Source of the DNA: an uncultured Lachnospiraceae bacterium
GTDB lineage: Bacteria > Bacillota > Clostridia > Lachnospirales > Lachnospiraceae
Assembly: GCA_910585995.1 (NCBI GenBank)
Contig: CAJUGG010000081.1
Span: forward strand, 1 to 54,141
Reading direction: 5' to 3'
DNA: 54,141 bases
Part shown: positions 41,590 to 49,873 of the stretch, piece after piece
How the letters are laid out: each line of letters starts with the position of its first letter
Position numbering within the stretch: position 1 is the first letter of the stretch
Program-made: the position numbers and the translations under genes
Notes under the pieces: model-generated
The model's input: only the letters and a program-made list of their open reading frames with translations
The model's database searches: none
Told to the model about the DNA's origin: nothing

Positions 41590-42206
41590 GACTGGCAGTT
41601 TTGGTATCTGGCGGAGGGACAAACCTGCAAGCCATCATAGATGCCATCAAAGACGGGCAGATCACCAACGCTGAGATTGTGGCCGTGATCAGCAACAACC
41701 CCAAGGCATATGCGCTGGAGCGTGCACAGCAGGCAGGGATACTGGCACTTTGCATCAGCCCCAAAGATTACCAGGATCGGGAAGCTTTTCATGATGCCCT
41801 GCTTAAGGCACTTTTGGCCGCCAGGGCAGACCTGGTGGTCTTAGCCGGCTGTCTGGTAGTGATTCCAGAGAAGATTGTGGATGCATTTGAAAATCGCATC
41901 ATCAATATTCATCCTTCTCTGATCCCCTCCTTTTGCGGGAAAGATTATTATGGATTAAGGGTACACGAAGGTGTACTGGCCAGAGGCGTGAAAGTGACTG
42001 GCGCCACGGTGCATTTTGTAGATAAAGGAACCGATACGGGACCGATTATTCTGCAAAAGGCTGTCTGTGTGCAGGCGGGCGATACCCCAGAGATTCTGCA
42101 AAGAAGAGTGATGGAAGAGGCTGAATGGGTGATTATGCCCAAAGCCATCGATCTGATTGCCAACAACAAGATAACGGTCGTGGATGGAAAGGTAGTGGAA
42201 ATATGA
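41583..42206 (+). CDS. purN: Phosphoribosylglycinamide formyltransferase
   Basis: 207 residues, transfers formyl from 10-formyl-THF to GAR. LAVLVSGGGTNLQAIID is the GAR-binding loop, NIHPSLIPSF has the catalytic histidine, and KGTDTGPIILQ the catalytic aspartate. Overlaps both neighbours (7 nt with purM, 4 nt with purD), indicating coupled translation. Confidence 0.95.
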   Translation: MLRLAVLVSGGGTNLQAIIDAIKDGQITNAEIVAVISNNPKAYALERAQQAGILALCISPKDYQDREAFHDALLKALLAARADLVVLAGCLVVIPEKIVDAFENRIINIHPSLIPSFCGKDYYGLRVHEGVLARGVKVTGATVHFVDKGTDTGPIILQKAVCVQAGDTPEILQRRVMEEAEWVIMPKAIDLIANNKITVVDGKVVEI

Positions 42207-43474
42207 AGATATTGATTGTAGGCAGCGGCGGCAGAGAACATGCCATCGCCTGGAAAGTGGCACAGAGTCCCAAAGTGGAGAAGATCTACTGCGCACCGGG
42301 CAATGCCGGCATCGCAGAATATGCCGAGTGTGTGGACATCGGCGCGATGGAATTTGACAAGCTGGCAGCATTTGCCAAGACAGAACAGATTGATCTGACG
42401 GTAGTCGGGATGGATGATCCTCTGGTGGGCGGTATTGTAGATGTCTTTGAAGCACAGGGACTAAGAGTCTTTGGCCCTCGGAAAAATGCAGCGATCTTAG
42501 AAGGCTCCAAGGCATTTTCCAAGGATTTGATGAAAAAATATCAGATTCCCACAGCAGCTTATGAAAATTTTGACGATCCCCAAAAAGCATTGGAATATTT
42601 GGAGACAGCTTCCATGCCCATCGTCTTAAAAGCAGACGGCCTGGCTCTTGGAAAAGGTGTCCTGATCTGCAATACCTTAGAAGAGGCAAAAGAGGGAGTC
42701 AAGTCCATTATGATGGACAAGAAGTTTGGCTCGGCGGGCAACCAGATGGTGATAGAAGAATTTATGACGGGCCGGGAAGTATCGGTCTTAAGTTTTGTGG
42801 ATGGCAAGACGATCAAGATCATGACCTCTGCGCAGGACCATAAGCGCGCTTTGGACGGTGATCAGGGGCTAAATACCGGCGGCATGGGAACTTTTTCCCC
42901 CAGCCCATTTTATACAGAAGAAGTGGATGCATTTTGTAAGGCTCAGATCTATCAAAAGACCGTAGATGCGATGGCAGCAGAGGGAAGATCATTTAAAGGG
43001 ATTATTTTCTTTGGCCTGATGCTCACAGAAAAAGGCCCGCGGGTGTTAGAATACAATGCCCGTTTTGGAGACCCGGAAGCACAGGTGGTACTGCCCCGCA
43101 TGAAAAATGATATCGTAGATCTCTTCGAGGCATGTGTGGACGGCACACTGGATCAGATCGAACTGGAGTTCGAGGATAATGCGGCTGTCTGTGTAGTGTT
43201 AGCATCCAAAGGATATCCGGTACAGTATGAAAAAGGCTACGAGATCCGTGGACTTGAAAGATTCAAAGACCAGAAAGACCGATTTGTCTTCCATGCGGGC
43301 AGCAAATTTTCCGACGGAAAGATTGTGACAAACGGAGGACGCGTCTTAGGTGTAACTGCTCTTGGAAAAGATCTGAAAGAAGCACGCGCCAATGCTTATC
43401 GGGCAGCAGAATGGGTGGAATTTGACAATAAATACTGCCGCAGTGACATCGGAAAAGCCATTGATGAAGCCTGA
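42203..43474 (+). CDS. purD: Phosphoribosylamine-glycine ligase (GAR synthetase)
   Basis: 423 residues, ATP-grasp enzyme joining phosphoribosylamine and glycine. ILIVGSGGREHAIAWK opens the N domain; VLKADGLALGKGV and EEFMTGREVSVLSF are ATP-grasp motifs; FNARFGDPEAQ-like EYNARFGDPEAQVV binds metal. ATG 42203 overlaps the purN stop. Last gene of the pur run in the window; purC, F, L and H are not present here. Confidence 0.95.
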   Translation: MKILIVGSGGREHAIAWKVAQSPKVEKIYCAPGNAGIAEYAECVDIGAMEFDKLAAFAKTEQIDLTVVGMDDPLVGGIVDVFEAQGLRVFGPRKNAAILEGSKAFSKDLMKKYQIPTAAYENFDDPQKALEYLETASMPIVLKADGLALGKGVLICNTLEEAKEGVKSIMMDKKFGSAGNQMVIEEFMTGREVSVLSFVDGKTIKIMTSAQDHKRALDGDQGLNTGGMGTFSPSPFYTEEVDAFCKAQIYQKTVDAMAAEGRSFKGIIFFGLMLTEKGPRVLEYNARFGDPEAQVVLPRMKNDIVDLFEACVDGTLDQIELEFEDNAAVCVVLASKGYPVQYEKGYEIRGLERFKDQKDRFVFHAGSKFSDGKIVTNGGRVLGVTALGKDLKEARANAYRAAEWVEFDNKYCRSDIGKAIDEA

Positions 43475-43609
43475 CTGCAAAAGATGAAATTTTTGTGAAA
43501 CACGTTGACTTTTTTCCGCAAAAGCCGTAAGGTATAACTTATTTGATACTCTGTTGCTTGCAGTGGGGTGTTTGACGTCTGTCATAAATAACGGAAAGAG
43601 AGAGTATGT

Positions 43610-44959
43610 ATGAAGCGAATAAAATATCAGAAGGGACAGACGCTTGTCTTATTGCTGTGTCTGTTTCTCTATGCGAGTTTGACTGTATCGGCTGCTCCTT
43701 CCATAGAAGGAAATACGGATCTGACTTCTGTGACAGATGAGACGGTCTCAGCTGATTATGTGATTACCAATGAAAAAGCGATGGAGCATGTGTCGATTAC
43801 ACTATCCTATGACAAAGACGTATTGACTTATCTGTCAGGGAGCGGTGGAAATAATTTTGCCGGCAACGGCGGCAATGGGACAGTGCAGTTAAGTAGCGCT
43901 CCCAATGATACCACAACTTCTTTTTCGGTGCGGTTTCGCGGAAAAGAGGATACCGATACCAGCGTGCAGATTACAGCCTGTATGATTACGGTAGATGGTA
44001 CAGAGATCGATGTCTTAAATCCAGAAGAAGGCACATCCTCTGAAGGAGATTCAGACGAGGACACTGCTGAGGGTGACGAAGAAGATGACGAGCGGGCCAG
44101 CTTCGTTATAGACGATCGTACGTTCTATGTAAGGCGTCCGGATGATATCGACGGTTTTGAAGCGGTACACTTGGACATCCAGGGGATTGACAGCCGGGTA
44201 TTAAAACATCAGAGCCTGGATCTCTATGTAGTACGTCTTCGCAGTGACAACGGAAGCTACCGCGATGACTTTGTCTACAACCCGGATAGCGGTAATGTGA
44301 TTCCCTATGTACAGATGAAGAGCGGAACAGACAGCGTGATCTTTATTGAGCCGGAGGAAAATGGATATAAACCCACAAGGTATTCCTATGTGGATATGCC
44401 TTGGGGACCCAAATATACCATTCCTGCCTATAAACATGTGATTATCGACGGTGTGGACGAGATCTTTGACGATACCAACCGCTATCTGATCTATGGCATC
44501 AATCAGGATGGCGAAAAGGCGTGGTACAGCTATGACTATGACAAAGAGTCCTTGCAGGCTTTTGACGATATGGCATATCAAGGAGAGCAGAACTATATCC
44601 TGGAACTGGAAGAAGCTGTGGATGGTATGCGTTCAGAGTCTGCCAATCTGCTGAAGCGCTATGACACCAATATGGGACGGCGGCTGAATATCATCCTGGT
44701 GATGACCATTTTGATCATTGTTCTGCTGAATGTGGTGGTGATTATGTATCTTCGCATGAGAAAGATGCAGATGCTTCCGGAGAGTGAAGAGGAAGAAAAA
44801 GAGGAAATCAAGGAAAAACCTAAAAAAAGCAAGCCAAAACAGAGTTCCTTTGTGACGGGAAGCCTGGAAGAAAATGAGACAGATTTTCAGGAGCCGGAGG
44901 AAGAAGAAGAGATTGAGCTGGAGATTATAGATCTCGACGACCTGGACGACGAAGAGTGA
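43610..44959 (+). CDS. Cohesin-like, single-pass membrane-anchored surface protein
   Basis: 449 residues. Signal peptide (~1-28, LVLLLCLFLYASLTVSAA). Residues ~35-135 have the alternating pattern of a cohesin or cohesin-like beta-sandwich (VTDETVSADYVITNE, VSITLSYDKDVLTYLSG, TTSFSVRFRGK). An acidic linker (GDSDEDTAEGDEEDDE) leads to a second extracellular domain (~160-325) I cannot place. A membrane helix (~360-382, IILVMTILIIVLLNVVVIM) is followed by a cytoplasmic tail rich in Lys then Glu/Asp. Possibly a scaffold or sensor linking an outside ligand to a cytoplasmic partner. Single gene, followed by the giant palindrome. Confidence 0.65.
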   Translation: MKRIKYQKGQTLVLLLCLFLYASLTVSAAPSIEGNTDLTSVTDETVSADYVITNEKAMEHVSITLSYDKDVLTYLSGSGGNNFAGNGGNGTVQLSSAPNDTTTSFSVRFRGKEDTDTSVQITACMITVDGTEIDVLNPEEGTSSEGDSDEDTAEGDEEDDERASFVIDDRTFYVRRPDDIDGFEAVHLDIQGIDSRVLKHQSLDLYVVRLRSDNGSYRDDFVYNPDSGNVIPYVQMKSGTDSVIFIEPEENGYKPTRYSYVDMPWGPKYTIPAYKHVIIDGVDEIFDDTNRYLIYGINQDGEKAWYSYDYDKESLQAFDDMAYQGEQNYILELEEAVDGMRSESANLLKRYDTNMGRRLNIILVMTILIIVLLNVVVIMYLRMRKMQMLPESEEEEKEEIKEKPKKSKPKQSSFVTGSLEENETDFQEPEEEEEIELEIIDLDDLDDEE

Positions 44960-44968
44960 GGGGAGGAC

Positions 44969-45295
44969 GGAGCGGCCGCAGGGGGCGGTTTTGGCTTCCC
45001 TTCGCCGGACGGACAGACGCGCGGTCGGTTGTTTCAGGAACTGGCGCAAACGGGGGCGGGGGACTCGACAAAGGTCTGCATAGAATGTATCGGACAGTCA
45101 CTCGACTTTGTTCGCCTTATTCGGACACAAGTGTCCGTCTAAGTCGTACAAAATCGAGTGACTGTCCGATACAATCTACACAGCACTCTTTGTCGAGTCC
45201 CCCGCCCCCGTTTGCGCGGTTCCTGACACAACCGACCGACCGCGGCGCCTGTCCGCCCGGCGAAGGGAAGCAAAGCCGCCCCCTGCGGCCGCTCC
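44969..45295. repeat. 327-bp GC-rich palindrome (foldback)
   Basis: The left arm begins GGAGCGGCCGCAGGGGGCGG (44969-44988) and its exact complement lies at 45276-45295. Arms of about 145-150 nt match over almost their full length with scattered mismatches and a few small indels, including the blocks CAAACGGGGGCGGGGGACTC and TATCGGACAGTCACTCGA. The centre holds CGGACAC-AA-GTGTCCG (45122-45137). GC content is visibly above the surroundings. No transposase, no clear target-site duplication and no credible gene inside. It begins 9 nt after the cohesin-like gene's stop, so a transcript would end in a huge hairpin. Function unknown: foldback mobile remnant, giant terminator or structured RNA. Confidence 0.9.
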
Positions 45296-45406
45296 TGATA
45301 GTGTAGGAGTGGAGGTTTGAATCATATTCTATTAAGAGAAAGATAATGGATGAGGCAGACCCGTCCCTTGTATCTCTTCCCTCTTTCCCACATACAAATT
45401 CTTCTC

Positions 45407-45446
45407 TTGACGGGGGGATGGGATTGTTATACTATGTATATAACAT
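45407..45446 (+). promoter_or_regulatory. Promoter and likely operator of gntR-clpC-radA
   Basis: TTGACG (45407-45412) is followed by TATACT (45428-45433, 15-bp spacer) or TACTAT (45430-45435, 17-bp spacer). Immediately after lies the palindrome ATGTATATAACAT (45434-45446; ATGT and ACAT arms), placed where a bound repressor would block transcription. The next gene encodes a YtrA-type GntR regulator, so autoregulation is the simple reading. Confidence 0.6.
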
Positions 45447-45485
45447 GTGGATGTTACAGGTATTTTACGAAGGACAGGTGATAAC

Positions 45486-45857
45486 ATGTATCTGGAGATT
45501 GATTTTAACAGTGATGAAGCATTTTATGTGCAGCTTTGTAATCAGATTATCATCGGAATTGCCACTTCCAGGCTTCAGGAAGGAGATGTACTCCCAAGCG
45601 TGCGTCAGTTGGCGGGAGAGATTGGGATTAATATGCATACGGTGAACAAGGCGTATAGTCTTTTGAAACAAGAGGGCTATATCCGCTTGGACCGCAGATG
45701 CGGCGCAGTTGTGGCGGTGGATGTGAATAAGAGACAGGCGATAGAAGAATTAAAGCGGGAACTTCTGCTCATCTTAGCTAAGGGTAGTTGTAAAAATATT
45801 ACTTGTGGGGAAGTTCATGCGCTGATTGATGAGATTTATGCAGAATATGGAGAATAA
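45486..45857 (+). CDS. GntR-family regulator, YtrA subgroup
   Basis: 123 residues. Winged helix at ~5-75 with VQLCNQIIIGIATSRLQEGDVLPSVRQLA and NMHTVNKAYSLLKQEGYI, then only a short C-terminal helical part with no ligand-binding domain, which defines the YtrA group. ATG 45486 taken. YtrA-type repressors usually control ABC exporters; here the regulator lies 4 nt before clpC, where other Firmicutes have ctsR-mcsA-mcsB. It probably represses its own operon. Confidence 0.87.
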   Translation: MYLEIDFNSDEAFYVQLCNQIIIGIATSRLQEGDVLPSVRQLAGEIGINMHTVNKAYSLLKQEGYIRLDRRCGAVVAVDVNKRQAIEELKRELLLILAKGSCKNITCGEVHALIDEIYAEYGE

Positions 45858-45861
45858 CAAT

Positions 45862-48288
45862 ATGCAGATTTATACAGAAAAGGCAGAACAGGCACTGGAG
45901 TTGGCCAAAAGGATGTCTGCAAGGCTGAATCATCCTTATACGGGGACAGAGCATATCCTCTTGGGACTTTTAAAAGAGACCACGGGGACGGCCGGGCAGG
46001 TGTTGTCGGCGGCGGGAGTGTCGGAGCAGGGGCTTTTGGATATGATCCGGCAGTTGATCGCGCCGGAGGGAGAGGTTTTGACAAAGGGCAGACGGGAATT
46101 TACTCCTCGTGCAAAAAAGATCTTGGAAGATGCCAGGACAGAGGCCAGACGGTTTCGGGAAGAACTGGTGGGGACAGAACATATATTGATTGCGATATTA
46201 AAAGATGGAGAGTGTGTGGCATCGAGGCTTCTCAATACCATGAGTGTCCGTCTCAGGGAACTCTATGGGGAGCTGGTGACTTCCATGGGAGAGAAGGCTT
46301 CGGAATATCGGGAAGATCCGAAAGGGCGCGGGACACAGACGCTGGAGCAGTACAGCAGGGATCTGACAGAGCTGGCAGAAGAGGGAAAATTAGATCCGGT
46401 CATCGGCAGACAGGAAGAGATCCAGCGGGTGATTCAAGTCTTAAGCCGCAGGACCAAAAATAACCCTTGTCTGATCGGAGAGCCAGGTGTGGGTAAGACC
46501 GCGATTGTGGAAGGGCTGGCAGCGAGGATTGCGGAAGGGAAAGTCCCGCAGTCGATTCTTGGCAAGAGATTGTGCATCCTGGATCTGACAGCGATGGTGG
46601 CAGGCTCTAAGTACCGGGGTGAATTTGAAGAACGTATTAAAAATGTGATTGAAGAAGTACGCCAGGATGGTCAGATTCTTTTGTTTATTGATGAACTGCA
46701 TATGATGATCGGAGCCGGAGGCGCTGAGGGCGCCATGGATGCTTCGAATATCTTAAAGCCGGCTATGGCAAGAGGAGAGATTCAGATCATCGGGGCGACG
46801 ACTCTTGAAGAATATCGCAAACATATTGAAAAAGATGCGGCATTAGAGCGCCGTTTTCAGCCGATTACGGTGGAGGAGACGAATGTGGAGCAGACGGTGG
46901 AGATCTTAAGAGGACTTCGCCCTTACTATGAGAGACATCATCAGGTGGAGATCACTGATGAAGCGCTTCAGGCAGCAGCAAAGCTGTCAGAGCGCTATAT
47001 CAATGACCGTTTCCTGCCGGATAAAGCGATAGATCTGATGGATGAGGCTGCAGCCGGACTGCGGATGGTCCAGTATATATCTGGCGGCGAACAGCCCAGT
47101 CTTTTGCAGGAACTCTCCAGGATTCGGGAAGAATTAGAAGCCGCGCTGATGGCTAAGGATATGGAAACGGCTCATGAGTGCAGGCTTCAGGAACAGAAAT
47201 TGCAGGCCAAATTAGACAGCAGAGGCCACCAAAAAGGAAGGAAAAGACACCAGGTTGTGACCGAAGAACAGATTGCCGCTACAGTGTCCCGCTGGACCAA
47301 GATCCCGGTGCAGCGTTTAGCAGAGGCGGAATCTTCAAAACTGCGCCGCTTAGAGCAGACACTCCATAAACGGGTGATCGGTCAGGATGAGGCGGTAACA
47401 GCCGTTGCCAGAGCCGTAAAAAGGGGCCGCGTCGGGTTAAAAGACCCGAAACGTCCGATTGGCTCCTTCTTATTCCTGGGACCTACAGGGGTAGGAAAGA
47501 CAGAGCTTTGTAAGGCATTGGCAGAAGTTCTGTTTGGGAAAGAAGATGCCATGATCCGGGTGGATATGTCCGAATATATGGAAAAGCACAGTGTCTCTAA
47601 GCTGATTGGATCGCCTCCTGGCTATGTGGGGCATGATGACGGCGGACAGTTAAGTGAGAAAGTACGCCGTAACCCCTATTCTGTGCTGCTGTTTGACGAG
47701 GTGGAAAAGGCTCATCCAGATGTATTTAATATCTTGCTGCAAGTGTTGGACGATGGACATATTACGGATTCTCAGGGGCGGAAAGTGGATTTTAAAAATA
47801 CCGTGATTATCATGACCTCCAATGCAGGCGCCAATGCCATTGTCTCTCCGAAAAAACTGGGATTTGCCTCAGTGGAAGACAGCAAGCAGGACTATGAGTT
47901 TATGAAAAATGGCGTGATGAAAGAGGTAAAACAGATCTTTAAGCCGGAATTTCTCAATCGTATTGATGAGACGATTGTCTTCCATATGTTGCAAAAAGAA
48001 GAGATTGTTCAGATCGCCAGCCTTCTGTTGAAGGAATTAGAAAAACGATGTGCTGTCCAGTTGTCCCTCCAGTTGTCTTTTAAAGAGTCTGTAAAAAAAT
48101 GGCTGGCAGAGACTGGTTATGATAAAAAATATGGCGCAAGACCGTTAAAACGTGCAATCCAGAACCATTTGGAAGATCCGTTGGCAGATGAGATCTTGTC
48201 CGGCAATATCCAGGAAGGGGATAAGGTTGACATAAAAGTGGTAAATGGGAAAGTGAAGATCAGCGTCAGACCAAAGGAGGCTGTATGA
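45862..48288 (+). CDS. clpC: Clp protease ATP-binding subunit ClpC
   Basis: 808 residues, Hsp100 AAA+ unfoldase. Clp_N repeats (~1-145; NHPYTGTEHILLGLL, EELVGTEHILIAIL), D1 with Walker A GEPGVGKT, a short middle domain (~405-455), D2 with Walker A GPTGVGKT and a KKLGFAS tripeptide loop (LGF) that docks ClpP. Full length and intact. ATG 45862 with GGAG upstream resembles the usual ClpC start (QIYTEKAEQALELA); ATG 45847 would add five residues. mcsA and mcsB are missing from this operon, so adaptor and arginine-phosphate targeting must be provided elsewhere or be absent. ATGA overlap with radA. Confidence 0.94.
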   Translation: MQIYTEKAEQALELAKRMSARLNHPYTGTEHILLGLLKETTGTAGQVLSAAGVSEQGLLDMIRQLIAPEGEVLTKGRREFTPRAKKILEDARTEARRFREELVGTEHILIAILKDGECVASRLLNTMSVRLRELYGELVTSMGEKASEYREDPKGRGTQTLEQYSRDLTELAEEGKLDPVIGRQEEIQRVIQVLSRRTKNNPCLIGEPGVGKTAIVEGLAARIAEGKVPQSILGKRLCILDLTAMVAGSKYRGEFEERIKNVIEEVRQDGQILLFIDELHMMIGAGGAEGAMDASNILKPAMARGEIQIIGATTLEEYRKHIEKDAALERRFQPITVEETNVEQTVEILRGLRPYYERHHQVEITDEALQAAAKLSERYINDRFLPDKAIDLMDEAAAGLRMVQYISGGEQPSLLQELSRIREELEAALMAKDMETAHECRLQEQKLQAKLDSRGHQKGRKRHQVVTEEQIAATVSRWTKIPVQRLAEAESSKLRRLEQTLHKRVIGQDEAVTAVARAVKRGRVGLKDPKRPIGSFLFLGPTGVGKTELCKALAEVLFGKEDAMIRVDMSEYMEKHSVSKLIGSPPGYVGHDDGGQLSEKVRRNPYSVLLFDEVEKAHPDVFNILLQVLDDGHITDSQGRKVDFKNTVIIMTSNAGANAIVSPKKLGFASVEDSKQDYEFMKNGVMKEVKQIFKPEFLNRIDETIVFHMLQKEEIVQIASLLLKELEKRCAVQLSLQLSFKESVKKWLAETGYDKKYGARPLKRAIQNHLEDPLADEILSGNIQEGDKVDIKVVNGKVKISVRPKEAV

Positions 48289-49655
48289 AAAAAAATGCAA
48301 CCCTGTTTTTCTGCCAAAGCTGCGGGTATGAATCCTCCAAATGGTCCGGGCAGTGTCCTGCCTGCAGAGAATGGAATACGTTTGCCGAAGAGCCAGTAGC
48401 TCCTAAGCAAAAAGGTGTATCTGCCAGAAAATCTTCCGGTCGGGAACGAAAAAGTCCGGTTTCTTTAAAAAATATTACGTCAGCCGATCAAGAGCGGGTC
48501 TCAACCGGGATGGCAGAGCTTGATCAAGTGTTGGGCGGAGGGATTGTCCCCGGCTCTTTGGTGTTGGTGGGAGGCGATCCGGGTATCGGCAAGTCCACAC
48601 TGCTTTTGCAGGTCTGTCAGCATCTGGCAGAGCGTCTGCCCTCAATTTTGTATATCTCAGGCGAAGAATCTCTGCAGCAGATTAAGCTTAGGGCAGCCCG
48701 GATCGGGACATTTCAGGACAGTTTAAAGCTTCTGTGCGAGACCAATCTGGCAGATATCGAGGAGACCGTGTTAAGAGAACAGCCCAAAGCCGTGATTATT
48801 GATTCCATACAGACCATGTATCAGGAGGAGATCTCTTCTGCGCCTGGAAGCGTCTCTCAGGTTCGTGAGGCGACCGGGGTCTTGATGCGTCTGGCAAAAG
48901 AGCAGAATATCGCGATCTTTATCGTAGGCCATGTGACCAAAGAAGGAACGGTTGCCGGTCCAAGAGTGCTGGAACATATGGTGGATACCGTATTGTACTT
49001 TGAGGGAGACCGCCATGCTTCTTATCGAATCCTTCGGGGTGTTAAGAATCGATTTGGCTCCACCAATGAGATCGGTGTCTTTGAGATGATGGAATCCGGG
49101 CTGAAAGAGGTGCCCAATCCTTCGGAATATATGTTAAGCGGCAGGCCAAAAGAGGCTTCAGGCTCTGTGGTGGCCTGTACCATGGAAGGAACCCGTCCGA
49201 TGCTGTTAGAGATCCAGGCCCTTGTCTGCAAGACTAATTTTGGCCTTCCCAGACGGACTGCTGCGGGGATGGATTATAACCGCGTCAACCTCTTGATGGC
49301 AGTTCTGGAAAAAAGGCTTCATCTGCCTTTGTCAAGTTATGATGCCTATGTGAATATCGCCGGAGGGATTCGTCTGAACGAGCCTGCGATGGATCTGGCG
49401 CTGGTGCTGGCTGTGATCTCCAGCTACAAAGATGTCCCCATATCAGAACAGACCATTGTCTTTGGAGAAGTGGGATTAAGCGGAGAAGTACGTGCAGTCA
49501 GTATGGCAAAACAAAGGGTGCTGGAAGCCAAAAAACTCGGATTTACCAGAGTGGTCTTCCCTCAAAGTAGCTGGGAGTCTGTGAAAAATATAACAGGCAT
49601 CTCTTTGGTGGGCGTTTCTTCTGTGAGGGATGCTCTGCGTGTGGCCGCAGAATAA
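48285..49655 (+). CDS. radA: DNA repair protein RadA
   Basis: 456 residues, RecA-like branch-migration ATPase. N-terminal zinc finger CQSCGYESSKWSGQCPAC, Walker A GGDPGIGKST, the RadA-specific KNRFG motif, and a C-terminal Lon-protease-like domain (VNIAGGIRLNEPAMDLALV). Complete. Overlaps clpC by 4 nt; the clpC-radA order is standard in Firmicutes. Confidence 0.96.
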   Translation: MKKNATLFFCQSCGYESSKWSGQCPACREWNTFAEEPVAPKQKGVSARKSSGRERKSPVSLKNITSADQERVSTGMAELDQVLGGGIVPGSLVLVGGDPGIGKSTLLLQVCQHLAERLPSILYISGEESLQQIKLRAARIGTFQDSLKLLCETNLADIEETVLREQPKAVIIDSIQTMYQEEISSAPGSVSQVREATGVLMRLAKEQNIAIFIVGHVTKEGTVAGPRVLEHMVDTVLYFEGDRHASYRILRGVKNRFGSTNEIGVFEMMESGLKEVPNPSEYMLSGRPKEASGSVVACTMEGTRPMLLEIQALVCKTNFGLPRRTAAGMDYNRVNLLMAVLEKRLHLPLSSYDAYVNIAGGIRLNEPAMDLALVLAVISSYKDVPISEQTIVFGEVGLSGEVRAVSMAKQRVLEAKKLGFTRVVFPQSSWESVKNITGISLVGVSSVRDALRVAAE

Positions 49656-49673
49656 TTTTACCAAAAATTTTTC

Positions 49674-49702
49674 TTGACACTGGATTCTATCTATAGTATA
49701 AT
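49674..49702 (+). promoter_or_regulatory. Consensus promoter of the tRNA gene
   Basis: TTGACA (49674-49679), 17 bp, TATAAT (49697-49702): perfect sigma-A consensus. The mature tRNA begins 20 nt after the -10 box. Confidence 0.9.
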
Positions 49703-49721
49703 ATCCGAGTGTCAGAGATAC

Positions 49722-49794
49722 AGGGATATAGTTCAGTCGGTAGAACGTTGGTCTCCAAAACCAAATGTCGAGGGTTCGAGTCCTTCTGTCCCTG
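49722..49794 (+). tRNA. tRNA-Trp (CCA anticodon)
   Basis: 73-nt cloverleaf. Acceptor AGGGATA with TGTCCCT, D-arm GTTC/GAAC, anticodon arm TTGGT-CTCCAAA-ACCAA with anticodon CCA, T-arm GAGGG-TTCGAGT-CCTTC, discriminator G. The CCA end is not encoded. Isolated single tRNA gene between radA and a lipoprotein gene, with its own promoter and terminator. Confidence 0.96.
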
Positions 49795-49799
49795 TTTAG

Positions 49800-49832
49800 G
49801 CTTCGGAATACCTGTTCCGGAGCTTTTTATTT
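49800..49832 (+). terminator. Terminator after tRNA-Trp
   Basis: GCTTCGGAA (49800-49808) pairs with TTCCGGAGC (49815-49823), one G-T pair, then TTTTTATTTT. Ends the tRNA transcript 6 nt after its 3' end. Confidence 0.88.
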
Positions 49833-49873
49833 TCTTGGTAATAACTGGTATGGAAGAAAGGGTGATATGCAGT

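Noticed and set aside
44956..45306. 116-codon open frame through the palindrome
   Set aside because: It arises from the GC-rich repeat, lacks a ribosome-binding site and its protein has no recognisable pattern.
44940..45325. Target-site duplication or transposon ends around the palindrome
   Set aside because: Flanks (GAGGGGAGGAC and CTGATAGTGTAGG) show no convincing direct repeat, and no transposase is present.
49709..49873. Extended lipoprotein start overlapping the tRNA
   Set aside because: The extra codons are the tRNA and its terminator; the lipoprotein signal begins at ATG 49874.
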